From: Acidobacteriota bacterium
GTDB taxonomy: Bacteria; Acidobacteriota; Terriglobia; UBA7540
Assembly (NCBI GenBank): GCA_021817045.1
Contig: JAKAWG010000018.1
Span: forward strand, 1-64,000
Direction: 5' to 3'
Length of the DNA stretch: 64,000 bases
Translations under genes and position numbers: made by a program
Notes under the pieces: generated by a model
Seen by the model: only the letters and a program-made list of their open reading frames with translations
What the model was told of the DNA's origin: nothing
The model's database searches: none
Part shown: in pieces, positions 22,242 to 32,200 of the stretch
Position numbering within the stretch: position 1 is the stretch's first letter
Layout: each line of letters begins with the position of its first letter

Positions 22242-24137
22242 TCACGGAAGCACCGGTAGTGGAGTCGCCTTCGCCTGGACGCCTTGGGCTACCTCCGGCT
22301 GGGGCGCTGCGGAAGGCGGCAAAGCGTGCAGGGCATTGTGCTCCTCGAAATAGGCTTTGATCACGTCTCCAGCCAGCGGGGCGGCGACCGACGATTCTCC
22401 GCCGTGCATTACGAGTACCGAGACGACGATCTGAGGGTGGTCGAAGAGCGCGTAGCCTACAAACCACGCGTTGTTGCGGTAATCGGCGGTGTGTGTCGCA
22501 TGGCGCAGCGCGGCACTAACCACTTGGGCCGTGCCGGTCTTCCCGGCAATCTGTAGCCCCGGCACGCGAGCTCCAACGCCGGTGCCCCCTTCGTTCACGA
22601 CGCCCCACATGCCGTTGCAGACAGCCTGAAGCGTGGCGGGTTGAAGTGTGACGCGGCACTTCCGGTCGGCCGGCGGGTCTACCCGGTCCCTAGCCAACTC
22701 GCTATAGAAAGCAAGGTGGGGGCGGTGGAATACGCCGCCCGAAGCCAGACCGCCCACCATGTAGGCAACTTGCAAAGGCGTGGCGGCCACGGCTCCTTGA
22801 CCGATGGCGACGGAAATCGTCTCGCCGGGATACCACGGGTGATGGTAATACTTCTCAACCCACTGCGGCGTCGGGATTAATCCCGGTTCTTCGCCCGGCA
22901 GATCAACGCCGGTTCTCCTTCCCAGCCCCAATTCCTTCGCGAATCGGGCAATCGTGCTGATGCCCAGCATCTTTCCAAGCGTGTAGAAATAGACATCACA
23001 GGAAACCACAATCGCCCGGTGAAGATCGACTGTGCCATGACCGCGGTGGTGTACCCAAATCCAATCGTGGTAGGTGTGGCCATAAAAAACGACGTAGCCG
23101 GGGCAAAAAACGGTGAAGCTGGGTTTGATGGTTCCTGTCTGGATCGCGGCCGTAGCCGTAACCAGCTTGAAGATCGAGCCCGGTGCGAGCTGCGCCTGGA
23201 TCGCTTTGTTCATCAATGGGTCTTTCGGGTCTTTGATGAGTTGCTTCCACTCACCTGGTGAGATCCCGCCTGTGAAATCATTGGGATCAAAGCCAGGATG
23301 AGAAACCATGGCCAGAATCTGGCCCGTACGCGGGTCAAGAGCCACGATGGCACCGCTGCGGTCTCCGAGCGCCTGCTCGGCGGCAAGTTGCAGGTCGAGA
23401 TCCAGCGTAAGACGAAGATTTCGGCCCGGACGCGGGGGAACTGGGGTCATCGCTCCCACCTCCTGGCCACGGCTATTGACGATCACTCGACACATCCCAT
23501 CCACGCCCGAAAGGAGGGCGTTATATTCGCGCTCGATGCCGCTCTTTCCCATCACGTCACCGGGCTGATAGCGCTTTCCTGACCGCGCGATCAGCTTTGG
23601 CGAAACGTCGCCTACGTAGCCCAGGATGGCAGACCCCACTTCATGCTTGGGATAAAAGCGCTGCTGAACCTGAATCAGGTCAAGCTCGGGGTACTCGATG
23701 CGGTGCGACTCCACAAACGCCGCGTCCTGCATGTCGGCGGATTTCTTAATCACAATTGGCTGGAAACGGGGCAGGCTGGCCGCTTGCTTCAGTTGAGTTT
23801 CAAGTGCGGCTGGATCCAGGCGAAGACCCTTGGCGATACCGGCAACCAGCGCCGGCGTCAACCGTCGCGCGCCATCGCGCGAAAGCAGCACGCTGAAGGC
23901 GGGAAGATTGTCAACCAGAACCCGCCCATTGCGATCCAGGATGAGGCCACGCGGTGCGATGATGGGCAACTCCCGGATGCGGTTGTGCTCTGAAGCCTGA
24001 AGGTACTGCCGGTGCTGGATGATCTGTACGTGCCAGTATGCGGCAACCAGAACGAGGAATATAGCGGCAACCACGTACTGAAGGAACGGAACCTTCCACA
24101 GCGGAAAACGCGGTTCTTCCGGAAAACGACCTTCCAT
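22242..24137 (-). CDS. mrdA: Penicillin-binding protein 2 (elongasome transpeptidase)
   Basis: Monofunctional class B PBP that cross-links lateral-wall peptidoglycan with RodA. The 631-aa product has one N-terminal membrane anchor (YVVAAIFLVLVAAYWHVQII), a dimerisation domain with RGLILDRNGRVLVDN, and a transpeptidase domain with the SxxK motif APGSIFKLV, the SxN-type SCDVYFY and KTGTAQV. The C-terminal tail is proline/alanine-rich. In many genomes mreB, mreC and mreD lie just upstream; here the upstream neighbour is rnpB instead. Confidence 0.95.
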   Translation of the reverse strand: MEGRFPEEPRFPLWKVPFLQYVVAAIFLVLVAAYWHVQIIQHRQYLQASEHNRIRELPIIAPRGLILDRNGRVLVDNLPAFSVLLSRDGARRLTPALVAGIAKGLRLDPAALETQLKQAASLPRFQPIVIKKSADMQDAAFVESHRIEYPELDLIQVQQRFYPKHEVGSAILGYVGDVSPKLIARSGKRYQPGDVMGKSGIEREYNALLSGVDGMCRVIVNSRGQEVGAMTPVPPRPGRNLRLTLDLDLQLAAEQALGDRSGAIVALDPRTGQILAMVSHPGFDPNDFTGGISPGEWKQLIKDPKDPLMNKAIQAQLAPGSIFKLVTATAAIQTGTIKPSFTVFCPGYVVFYGHTYHDWIWVHHRGHGTVDLHRAIVVSCDVYFYTLGKMLGISTIARFAKELGLGRRTGVDLPGEEPGLIPTPQWVEKYYHHPWYPGETISVAIGQGAVAATPLQVAYMVGGLASGGVFHRPHLAFYSELARDRVDPPADRKCRVTLQPATLQAVCNGMWGVVNEGGTGVGARVPGLQIAGKTGTAQVVSAALRHATHTADYRNNAWFVGYALFDHPQIVVSVLVMHGGESSVAAPLAGDVIKAYFEEHNALHALPPSAAPQPEVAQGVQAKATPLPVLP

Positions 24138-24383
24138 TTTTCCAACCCGCCCGCCAGAAGTCGCTCAGGCGGCTGCGTCAGGCGAGACGGTATAATCGCT
24201 CCAGGGGGCAGGAATTGTAGCCCAACTTTCAGGCTTTTTCAAAAGTCCCTTCCCCATTCCCAAACCGTAACACGAGTAGGGAGTTAAAACAACACAGCGT
24301 AGGGGCCACGGTAATTCTGCCTGAATGGAGGCGGAGCCGTTCCATGTGGACAGCTCCCACCGCTGACCCGGGTTCGCAGGAAA

Positions 24384-24869
24384 AGCGCGGACGAAGCCTG
24401 TAAGCCGAATTCTGTATCCCGACAGGATCGGGACGGCGATCATTCATCTAGGCTCGTCATTGCTGACGGGCTCAAGCGACCTACCCGAGAGTAGCCTGCG
24501 CTCCCGCCGCCGGGGTTCCGGCAGCCGGGGCCGCATTGCGGAGCGGGCCGCTCCTCCTCTCCTATTTGGTCTTGCTCCGTGTGGGGCTTGCCTTGCCCCC
24601 GATGTCGCCATCGGGGCGGTGCGCTCTTACATTAATCCCGATGAATCGGGACGCACCTTTTCACCCTTACCCCGCTACTAACGCCGGGCGGTATGTTTTC
24701 TGTGGCGCTTTCCGTGCCGGAGGCGTACGGCATTTCTGCATCCCCCTCCGGCCCTCGCTGTTGGCGAGCACACTACCCTGTGGAGTTCGGACTTTCCTCC
24801 CCCTCGATCTTCCGCATCCGCCGAAGCAAACACGAGATCGAGGCGGCGATCACCCGGCTTGCCCACGCT
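24384..24869 (-). ncRNA. rnpB: RNase P RNA (bacterial)
   Basis: On the minus strand the 5' region reads GAGGAAAGTCCGAACTCCACAGGG, the universal P4-side core of bacterial RNase P RNA. The 3' region reads ACAGAATTCGGCTTACAGGC, the conserved 3' core. The terminal P1 helix can be drawn from AGCGTGG at the 5' end and CCGCGCT at the 3' end, giving about 486 nt (ends within a few bases), somewhat long for the type. GC-rich hairpins fill the middle. It lies about 250 bp upstream of mrdA in the same direction. Confidence 0.92.
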
Positions 24870-25089
24870 CGACTCAATGATAACAGCAACTGCTGGGATG
24901 ATACCAATGCGCGGCCCCGATGCTGCCCATCTCCCGGCGTGGTAAGGAGTTGGCTTCGAATTGCAGTAATAGCGCTGCGCAAAGCGGCGGCAGAAGCTGC
25001 GAGGATTGCAGGGTAACTCAAGAAAGGCAAGCGGGACACCGTCAGGGGGCTCCGCGTCAAGTCAATAATTACCTCGGACATCGCGGCCG

Positions 25090-26454
25090 TCATTGTGACG
25101 GGTGATATCTCGGCCTGTAGCTTCCGCCTGGCAGAGCAACGGACGGGTGATAGCCGCATCCCCAAACATTCCGTTCTGGGACGTGCGCTGGCACGGGAAT
25201 GACGAAAGGAGGAGTCGGCTTCTGGTTGAAATCGAAGCAGTCTCGCAGATCCAGGGCATAATGGTCGCGAGCCGTCAGATAAGGCAGCCTCCAGCGCTCT
25301 TCGATGAACTTCAGCACAGAGGTGAAGTCATAAGTCTCGTGCGAGATGAAGCCTGGCTTTGCATAGGGTGAAATGACGATGGTAGGCACGCGCGGTCCGT
25401 AGCCGTAGGCATCGACCATAGGCGGCTCGACATGATCGTAGTAGCCTCCATAATCGTCCCAGGTCAGCACAATGGCGCTGTCTTTCCAGTAAGGGCTTTG
25501 CATCAGGGCGTTGATCAACCGAGTCACGTACCACATGCCTTGCGCGATAGGCTCGGGAGCGTGTTCGCTGTCCTCCGTGTCCGGAACGATCCATGCCACC
25601 TGCGGCAGAGTTCCGCGCCTCAAATCCTCGAAATATTCCTTTAAGGCCACCAGACGGGCCATGTCCGCGGGGTTATCGCGGATGGCTTTGAAGCCCGGCA
25701 GGGGATTCCAGATCCAGAACCGCTTAGGGTCGGGATAGAACTGGTCGTTGATGTCCACATCGCGGCTGACACCTGGGGGGAGCGGCTTCGTTTCGTTATA
25801 GTATTTCCAATCGAGATGCGCCTTGTTAAACAAAGTGACGACGGAAGGGAAGCTAAAGCCATTGGGATCGTCCAGCGCGCGCTCTACCTGCTCGAGTGTG
25901 TGCGGCATCGGCGTGGTGATCCCGCCGTCCTGAGCTGCAACCGTGTAGATGTGGTTTTGAAGACTGGGGCCTAGGAAGGAAGAGAAGTAGCGGTCGCAGA
26001 GCGTATAATGCCGCGCGTAGGCCCAATAGTTGGGGATGTCCTGCTGGTCGTAATAGCCCATGGTATAGTTGGTGCCTTCAGCCCAAACAAAACCGTCCAT
26101 TCGTCCGTAGTTATAGGCCGCGTGAGCCGCCCACCATTCGTGCGGCAGGTCGCAGATTGGCAAGTTGGTCGCCGTGATATGAAACGGCTTCACACACCGA
26201 GAGCTGCCGGGCAGCAACGAGAGGCAAGTTCCGGTCGGAATGCCATCCGCCCCAGGAAATGTCCCGAAGTAGTTGTCGAATGAATGGTTCTCCTGAATGA
26301 TCCAGATCAAATGGTTGATTTTGTGAAACCCTGCCGGAACGTTGTTGGTCGGGACCGTCTGTGCGGCTGCCGTTCCCGCTACAGTCAGCACCAGGGTACA
26401 GCAGACGGGCGCCAACGCCAGCAAACTGAGTGGGACTCTCTCATGGAGCTTCAT
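25090..26454 (-). CDS. Secreted phosphoesterase-family protein (phospholipase C / acid phosphatase AcpA type)
   Basis: A 454-aa protein with a signal peptide ([24 protein letters not shown]). It belongs to the phosphoesterase family: [28 protein letters not shown] holds the metal-site Glu-Asn and nucleophile region; [69 protein letters not shown] (Asp/His metal ligands) and [17 protein letters not shown] follow. Members hydrolyse phospholipids or phosphomonoesters in the periplasm or outside the cell. The reading frame is intact. It lies downstream of a decayed TonB-dependent receptor tail; no transport gene adjoins. Confidence 0.88.
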   Translation of the reverse strand: MKLHERVPLSLLALAPVCCTLVLTVAGTAAAQTVPTNNVPAGFHKINHLIWIIQENHSFDNYFGTFPGADGIPTGTCLSLLPGSSRCVKPFHITATNLPICDLPHEWWAAHAAYNYGRMDGFVWAEGTNYTMGYYDQQDIPNYWAYARHYTLCDRYFSSFLGPSLQNHIYTVAAQDGGITTPMPHTLEQVERALDDPNGFSFPSVVTLFNKAHLDWKYYNETKPLPPGVSRDVDINDQFYPDPKRFWIWNPLPGFKAIRDNPADMARLVALKEYFEDLRRGTLPQVAWIVPDTEDSEHAPEPIAQGMWYVTRLINALMQSPYWKDSAIVLTWDDYGGYYDHVEPPMVDAYGYGPRVPTIVISPYAKPGFISHETYDFTSVLKFIEERWRLPYLTARDHYALDLRDCFDFNQKPTPPFVIPVPAHVPERNVWGCGYHPSVALPGGSYRPRYHPSQ

Positions 26455-26490
26455 TTCATCGCACCTCGAAGGTCGTCAGGTTGGCCCGAT

Positions 26491-26655
26491 TTAGAAGAAC
26501 AGTTTGAGGGCCAGTGGGATGATGCGCGAACTGTTCAACTGGCTGGTCACCACGCCGAAATTGGCCGTGCCGAACGTTGTGTCCGGCGGTCCGAACCTAA
26601 CCGTATGGTCACGTTCATCGACTTGCAACGCGGACTCCAAAAGGACGCTCAATAG
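26491..26655 (-). pseudogene. C-terminal remnant of an Oar-like TonB-dependent receptor
   Basis: On the minus strand a frame ending TAA at 26491 reads VRFGPPDTTFGTANFGVVTSQLNSSRIIPLALKLFF. This matches the closing beta strands of the Acidobacteria-type carboxypeptidase-regulatory-domain/TonB-dependent receptors (pattern GTANFGQITSQxNSPRxIQFALKLxF), ending on an aromatic residue as outer-membrane barrels do. Only about 35-55 codons survive between dapD and the phosphoesterase; no plug or barrel body is present. The frame is absent from the supplied ORF track. Confidence 0.65.
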
Positions 26656-26725
26656 TAGTCTGGAGACCGTAGTTAATCAAAGACGAATGACGCTCGCTGG
26701 CTGCAGACCGGATCCGAAACGCGGG

Positions 26726-27580
26726 TCAGACTCCTGGCGGCCTGCCTCGCAGCAATTCCTCCAACCGCACCGCGCCGTTTGTTCTCTCGTCACGGTACTT
26801 GACAATGATGGGCGTGTAGAGGGATAAACCCAAATCGTTGCCTCGGCCCTGCGTTACGGCGCGCGCGCCGGGCACCACAACCGCGCCTTCTGGGACGCGA
26901 AGCGGCCCCGCGCCATCACGCCTGTAGATGGCGTCTTTAACCAGATCGTAGACGGGAGTCGAGCCGGTCAGGATCGTTCCGGCGGCAAGCACGGCTGTAC
27001 GGCCCACAATGGTCCCTTCGTAAACGCCGCAATTACCACCTACCAGGACTTCGTCTTCGATGATGACGGGCAGCGCGCCGACAGGCTCGAGCACCCCGCC
27101 GATTTGTGCCGCCGCGCTCAGATGGCAATGTTTACCGATCTGCGCGCACGATCCGACGAGCGCGTGCGAATCCACCATGCTGCCTTCGCCCACGTAAGCC
27201 CCTACGTTGATGTACATCGGCGGCATACACGTCACGTCTTTGCCCACGAAGCAGCCATCGCGGATCGCTGAACCTCCGGGAACCAGACGGACATTCTTGC
27301 CAGGTGGAAGCCGCCTCAAAGGAAACGTGTGCTTGTCGTAAAAAGTAAACTCCCCTGCGTGTGTCTCGATAATTCTCCCGATACGGAAGCCAAGCAGAAT
27401 GCCCTTTTTGACCCACGCGTTCACTTTCCAGCCGGAAGGTGAAGTAACGTCCGGCTCGGCGGCGCGGATTAGGCCTTCGTTGAGACAAGCTTTAAGCTCG
27501 TCGAAAGCGCGGAAATACTCCTCGCCGTATCTCGTCTCCGAACGCGAGAAAAGTTCTTCGATCTTTGAGTCAAGGTTCAT
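26726..27580 (-). CDS. dapD: Tetrahydrodipicolinate N-succinyltransferase
   Basis: Succinyl-CoA-dependent acyltransferase of lysine and meso-diaminopimelate synthesis. The 284-aa product has an N-terminal helical region (LDSKIEELFSRSE) and a left-handed beta-helix from about 110 onward with hexapeptide repeats (CMPPMYINVGAYVGEGSMVDSHALVGSCAQIGKHCHLSAAAQIGG), then LVGGNCGVYEGTIVGRTAVLAAGTILTGSTPVYD. The size is normal. Its start lies 17 bp after the stop of the dehydrogenase gene, suggesting co-transcription. No other dap gene is in the window. Confidence 0.93.
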   Translation of the reverse strand: MNLDSKIEELFSRSETRYGEEYFRAFDELKACLNEGLIRAAEPDVTSPSGWKVNAWVKKGILLGFRIGRIIETHAGEFTFYDKHTFPLRRLPPGKNVRLVPGGSAIRDGCFVGKDVTCMPPMYINVGAYVGEGSMVDSHALVGSCAQIGKHCHLSAAAQIGGVLEPVGALPVIIEDEVLVGGNCGVYEGTIVGRTAVLAAGTILTGSTPVYDLVKDAIYRRDGAGPLRVPEGAVVVPGARAVTQGRGNDLGLSLYTPIIVKYRDERTNGAVRLEELLRGRPPGV

Positions 27581-27597
27581 GGTGTCTGTTGCGAGCT

Positions 27598-28656
27598 CTA
27601 TTTCAATTGGTCAATGACTGCGGATGCGACTTCCTCCGTAGTACTCCTGCCGCCAAGATCGGGTGTGCGAACCCGGCCTTCGGCTGTCACCGCCTGCAGG
27701 GCGCGAAAAATGCGGCTAGCTGCTGAGACTTCGCCGAGATGCTCCATCATCAGCGAGGCTGCCCAGATAGAACCGATCGGATTAGCGATGCCGCGACCTT
27801 CGATGTCCGGGGCGCTACCGTGAACCGGCTCAAAAACGGGCGGGCCGCGTCGCTCGACGGGGTTCAGGTTGGCGCTCGCCGCGAGGCCGAGGCTGCCTTG
27901 CAGGGCTCCGCCCAGGTCCGTAAGGATGTCAGCAAACAGGTTGGACGCCACGACCACATCCAGGGTTTCGGGCGCGGTGATCATGCGGGCGGCGGCTGCA
28001 TCCACGTGGTATCTGGCGGTTTCGACGTCCGGATATTCCGTTGCGAGCGCGGCGAAGACTTCGTCCCACATGACCATCGCGTGCTGCATCGCGTTGGATT
28101 TGGTGACGCTCGCCAGCCGCTTTCGCGGCCTCTTCCGGGCCAGTTCGAAGGCATAGCGCATGACGCGCTCTGTTCCTTTGCGCGTAAAGACGGACTCCTG
28201 AATGGCCACCTCGTCCGGCGTGCCCGCTTTGAACCGTCCGCCAACGCCGCAGTATTCGCCCTCGGTGTTTTCGCGGATAAAGACCATGCGGATCTCGTCA
28301 GGCTTCTTGTGCTGCAACGGCGAATCAAGACCGGGCAAAATTTCCACCGGACGCAAGTTAACGTAAAGGTCGTATTCGAACCGCATGGGGAGCAACATTC
28401 CGCGCAAGGAGATATAGTCAGGCACGGTCGGGTGCCCAACCGCGCCGAGCAATACGGCGTCGAACGAGCGAAGCTGCTCAAGGCCGTCTTCGGGCATCAT
28501 GCGCCCAGTGCGGAGGTAGCGCTCGCAGCCCCAGTCGAAGGGGTCAAACGAAAACGAAAAATCCCGCGCTGCGGCCTCGAGTACGCGGACGGCCGCCGGT
28601 ACGACTTCTTTACCAATGCCGTCGCCGGGGAGGAGCGCGATTCGGTAGGTTTTCAA
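27598..28656 (-). CDS. Isocitrate/isopropylmalate-family dehydrogenase, D-malate/tartrate dehydrogenase type
   Basis: A 352-aa NAD-dependent beta-decarboxylating dehydrogenase. The opening YRIALLPGDGIGKEVVP and the FEPVHGSAPDIEGRGIANPIG nucleotide/metal block are shared by the whole family. The FDWGCERYLRTGRMMPEDGLEQL, LGAVGHPTVPDYISLRGMLLPMRFEYDLYVNLRP and RENTEGEYCGVGGR segments resemble tartrate/D-malate dehydrogenases more than LeuB. It could decarboxylate D-malate, or substitute for 3-isopropylmalate dehydrogenase, since no leu genes adjoin. It is immediately upstream of dapD. Confidence 0.82.
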   Translation of the reverse strand: MKTYRIALLPGDGIGKEVVPAAVRVLEAAARDFSFSFDPFDWGCERYLRTGRMMPEDGLEQLRSFDAVLLGAVGHPTVPDYISLRGMLLPMRFEYDLYVNLRPVEILPGLDSPLQHKKPDEIRMVFIRENTEGEYCGVGGRFKAGTPDEVAIQESVFTRKGTERVMRYAFELARKRPRKRLASVTKSNAMQHAMVMWDEVFAALATEYPDVETARYHVDAAAARMITAPETLDVVVASNLFADILTDLGGALQGSLGLAASANLNPVERRGPPVFEPVHGSAPDIEGRGIANPIGSIWAASLMMEHLGEVSAASRIFRALQAVTAEGRVRTPDLGGRSTTEEVASAVIDQLK

Positions 28657-28744
28657 CGTGGCACTCTAAGCTCTTAATGGTTTCCAGGCCGGCGCTTTTG
28701 GAAGTACGAGGCTAAAGCCGCGTGCCTGAAAGGCGCAAGTCGCG

Positions 28745-29197
28745 CTACGACGGACGAATAATCATCACTTCCGTGGCCTTGATAAGCGCTGCGGCCAATT
28801 CTCCTACTTTCAAGCCGAGCGCGCGACAAGCGTCGCGGGTGATGATGGAGGTGACGCTTTGGCCTCCGACATCGAGAGTTACCTTGGCGAGCAAGCCCAC
28901 AACTTCGACCGAAGTTACGCGCCCCACCAACTGGTTACGTCCGCTAATGACGCGCCCCATTCCCGTCGCCGACTCGGGCGACACGGGTTTGGTCTTCGCC
29001 ACTCTCACACGCGACGCAGCGGATCGCGTCTTGCCGGTCTTCTGGAACAACACCCGGTCGATTTCCGCCCGTGGGATGCGGTGATGCCCGCCTGCGGTTC
29101 TCACGGAGCGAATTCGATGCCGGTAAATCCACTGCTTCAGCGTGGGATAACTGATGCCCAGCTCTTTGGCGGCCTCGGGAAGATGGATAAGTTCCAT
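28745..29197 (-). CDS. MerR/excisionase-type HTH fused to a molybdate-binding TOBE (Mop) domain
   Basis: A 150-aa two-domain protein. The N-terminus (IHLPEAAKELGISYPTLKQWIYRHRIRSVRTAGGHHRIPRAEIDRVL) is a winged excisionase/MerR-like DNA-binding domain. After a basic linker, GRNQLVGRVTSVEVVGLLAKVTLDVGGQSVTSIITRDACRALGLKVGELAAALIKATEVMII is a Mop-type TOBE domain as in molybdate sensors and ModE. It probably senses molybdate or tungstate and regulates uptake or molybdoenzymes. No modABC adjoins, but two sulfite-oxidase-fold genes are elsewhere in the window. Confidence 0.82.
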   Translation of the reverse strand: MELIHLPEAAKELGISYPTLKQWIYRHRIRSVRTAGGHHRIPRAEIDRVLFQKTGKTRSAASRVRVAKTKPVSPESATGMGRVISGRNQLVGRVTSVEVVGLLAKVTLDVGGQSVTSIITRDACRALGLKVGELAAALIKATEVMIIRPS

Positions 29198-29242
29198 GAC
29201 TTGCTTGCTGCCTTCCGCTTTCTGCCTACCACCTTCTGTCTT

Positions 29243-32200
29243 CTACGAGGGTCCGGGCGGGTAAGCCGGCAAGTCTGGCGGGCGGGAAGGAAGCACCTTT
29301 GGATGCTGGTGAATCTCCTGCATCAGGATCTGGACCGCCTTTTCGAGTTGCGGATCCTGTCCGCGAATGACGAGGTCGGGACGGTTATCCACCTTGATGT
29401 CCGGCTCGACGCCATGGTTTTCAACCACCCACTGGCTGTGCAAATTGTACAGCGAAAACTCGGGGCGGGTGATATAGCCGCCGTCGATCAGAGGCATCAT
29501 GCCGCGGATGCCGCGCACTCCACCCCACGTACGCTCGCCGATTACCGGCCCCAGCTTGTATTTCTTGAAAAAGTAAGTGAAGAAGTCGCCGTCCGACGCC
29601 GTGTAATGGTTGGCGATGCAGTCGAGATAGCCATAAAAGACCACCGGAGGGATGGTCTGACTCTTGAAGTTGCGCGCCGACATCATGGCCGCCAGCACGC
29701 GCCGCAAACGTTCGAAGATGATCGGGTCCACAAATCCGCCGCCATTGTAGCGCACGTCAACGATGAGTCCCTGCTTTCGAATTTGCGGGTAAAACTGTTC
29801 CACAAAATCATTTAGCCCCAGACTTTCCATGTCCGGAAGATAGATGTAGCCGACCTTGCCATGAGTTTCCTTGGTCACCTTTCGCCGGTTCGCGCGGACC
29901 CAGTCGAGTTGCCGCAGTTCGTATTCGCTCACAATCGGCCGCACGACGATATTGCGGCTAGGCTTCGGATTATCCGGGTTGGAGCTGATGGTGAGCGTGA
30001 CGTTCTGGCCGGCCGTATTCACGAAGGCCGCGTAAGGATTTTCCGGGGCGCGCAGCGAATGGCCGTTCACGGCCAGCAGGTAATCTCCAGGCTTTACATT
30101 TAAGCCGGGCTCCGTTAGCGGCGAGACGAGCGCGGGATTCCAGTTTTCGCCCGGATAAATCTTCTTCAAGGTGTACAGGCCGCGCTGTGCATCCAAACCG
30201 AAGTCTACGCCGAGTAGTCCTACTTTCACCGGGTGCAGGTTAGGAAAATCGCCGCCGCCGACATAGGTGTGAGAACTTCCAAGCTCGCCGATCATTTCGC
30301 CGATCACGTAATTCAGGTCGTAGCGGTCTTTAATGTAAGGCAGCCATCTTGCGTATTTGTCCCGAACGTGCGCCCAGTTTACGCCATTCATGCTTTTTTC
30401 GAAGAAGAAATCCCGTTCTTGCCGCCACACGTCGTAGAAGATTTGCTTCCACTCCTCGGGAGGATCGACGTCCATTTCCATCTTCGACAACTTCAGCGCG
30501 CCTTCGCCGACTTTGTGCGGGGCCTTTGGCTCCTCGGCGCTGATGATGCCATAAATCTTAGTCGCGGGCCCGCCTGACGCTGGCGGATGCTTTGGCGGCG
30601 CGGAGTAAAGGACCTTGGTGCCGTCGAAGGAAAGCGAGTAGCCGTCTACGCCGGAAATCAGCACATGATCCTTTCGATCTTTCAGTGTGAAGACGTGCAA
30701 CTCCGGCTGACTGTCCGAAAGCGGTCCTGAAAACCCCTGCACTGGACGGGTGAGGTAGTAAACGCGCCCGCGCGCGGCGCTCAAAAGTGAGATCTGCGAG
30801 GGCGGAATTGGCAAGGCCACCACCCGGTTTTCGATGCCTTCAAGGTCAATGTGAAAAGGCTTCGGCGCGGCCTTAGCGCTCTTCCCGGCCGCCGGGCCGG
30901 TCGGCGCGGGATGAGGCGTGGTCTTGGCCTCGTCGCTTTGCGGGGCGAACGGCGAAGGAAGGCTGGCGCGCAGCGTCATGACGTAAACCCGCGTGGTTTG
31001 CGGATAAACTGCCTCGAAGTCGAAGTTATCCGGGACGGCATTGAAACTGCGATCGGAGAGAAAGTAGAGATATTTTCCCGTGGGATCGAAGATCGGGTTG
31101 ACGCTGTTCCAAAAGCTCGTCGTGACGGCAGTAATCTTCCGGTCGGCGATCGAGTAAAGGTAAATCACCGAGTTTAGATTCTGTGCCACCTTGGCGTAGG
31201 CCACCCATTGGCTGTCCGGGGACCATGTGTAGTCAGTGAGGTCGGAGTATTTTCCCTGATCAATGAAGACGGGCTTCTTTACGTGGATATCGACGTAGAA
31301 AAGCCGCAGGTCTTTGTCCGCGAAGAGCAACTTCGTGCTATCCGGCGACCAGACAGGACGCAGTCGCCACATTTTGCCATCGAAAGTTACGCGCACCTGC
31401 TTCCCTAGGCCGTTAGACGGGCGGATGTAAAATTCGTCTTCACCCGAGGCATCGGAAATGTAAGCGATCCAGCGACCGTCGGGTGACCAGACGGCGTCCC
31501 TTTCCCGCGCGCCGGAGGTTTGCGTGATGTCGCGGATGCTTCCTTTCTTTGCCGGCACGGTGAAAACGTCGCCGCGCGCCGTAAACACTGCACGCTTGCC
31601 TTCGGGCGAGAGGCCATAGCTCGTCACCAGCTTACCGACGTGGACCCAATGCGGCCGCGCCTGAAGGAAATCGCCGGGCAGATAGATCGTGAGCTTGCGA
31701 GTCTTGCCGGTTTTGAGGTTATAGAGGTAAAGGTAGCCGCCATCCTGAAAGACAATGCGCCCGCCTCCCAGGCTTGGCCACTCCACGTCGTAGTTCGTAA
31801 AGTGCGTTAACTGGCGAATCTGGCGGCTCTTCAGGCTGTAGCTATAGAGGTTCAGCCGGTGTTCCGGACCTCGGTCTGAGACAAAGTAGATCGTGTTTCC
31901 ACTCCACATCGGGTAGGTGTTCGTGCCGGGATAGTGCGTGATTCGTTCGATGGAGGGAGACTTCAGGTCATAGATCCACAGGGCTTGAGCCATGCCGCCG
32001 GTGTAGCGTTTCCAGGTGCGGAAATTTCGGAAGATGCGGTTGTAAACGATCCGATTGCCGTCGGGAGAAAAGGCGAGCAGTCCGCCTTTCGGCAGAGGAA
32101 ACTGTTGCGGCAGCCCGCCCTGCGTACTGACCGTAAAAAGCTGTCCGAACCAGTCATTGATTGTCGTCCGGCGAGAGAGGAAGACGATCCGCGTGCCGTC

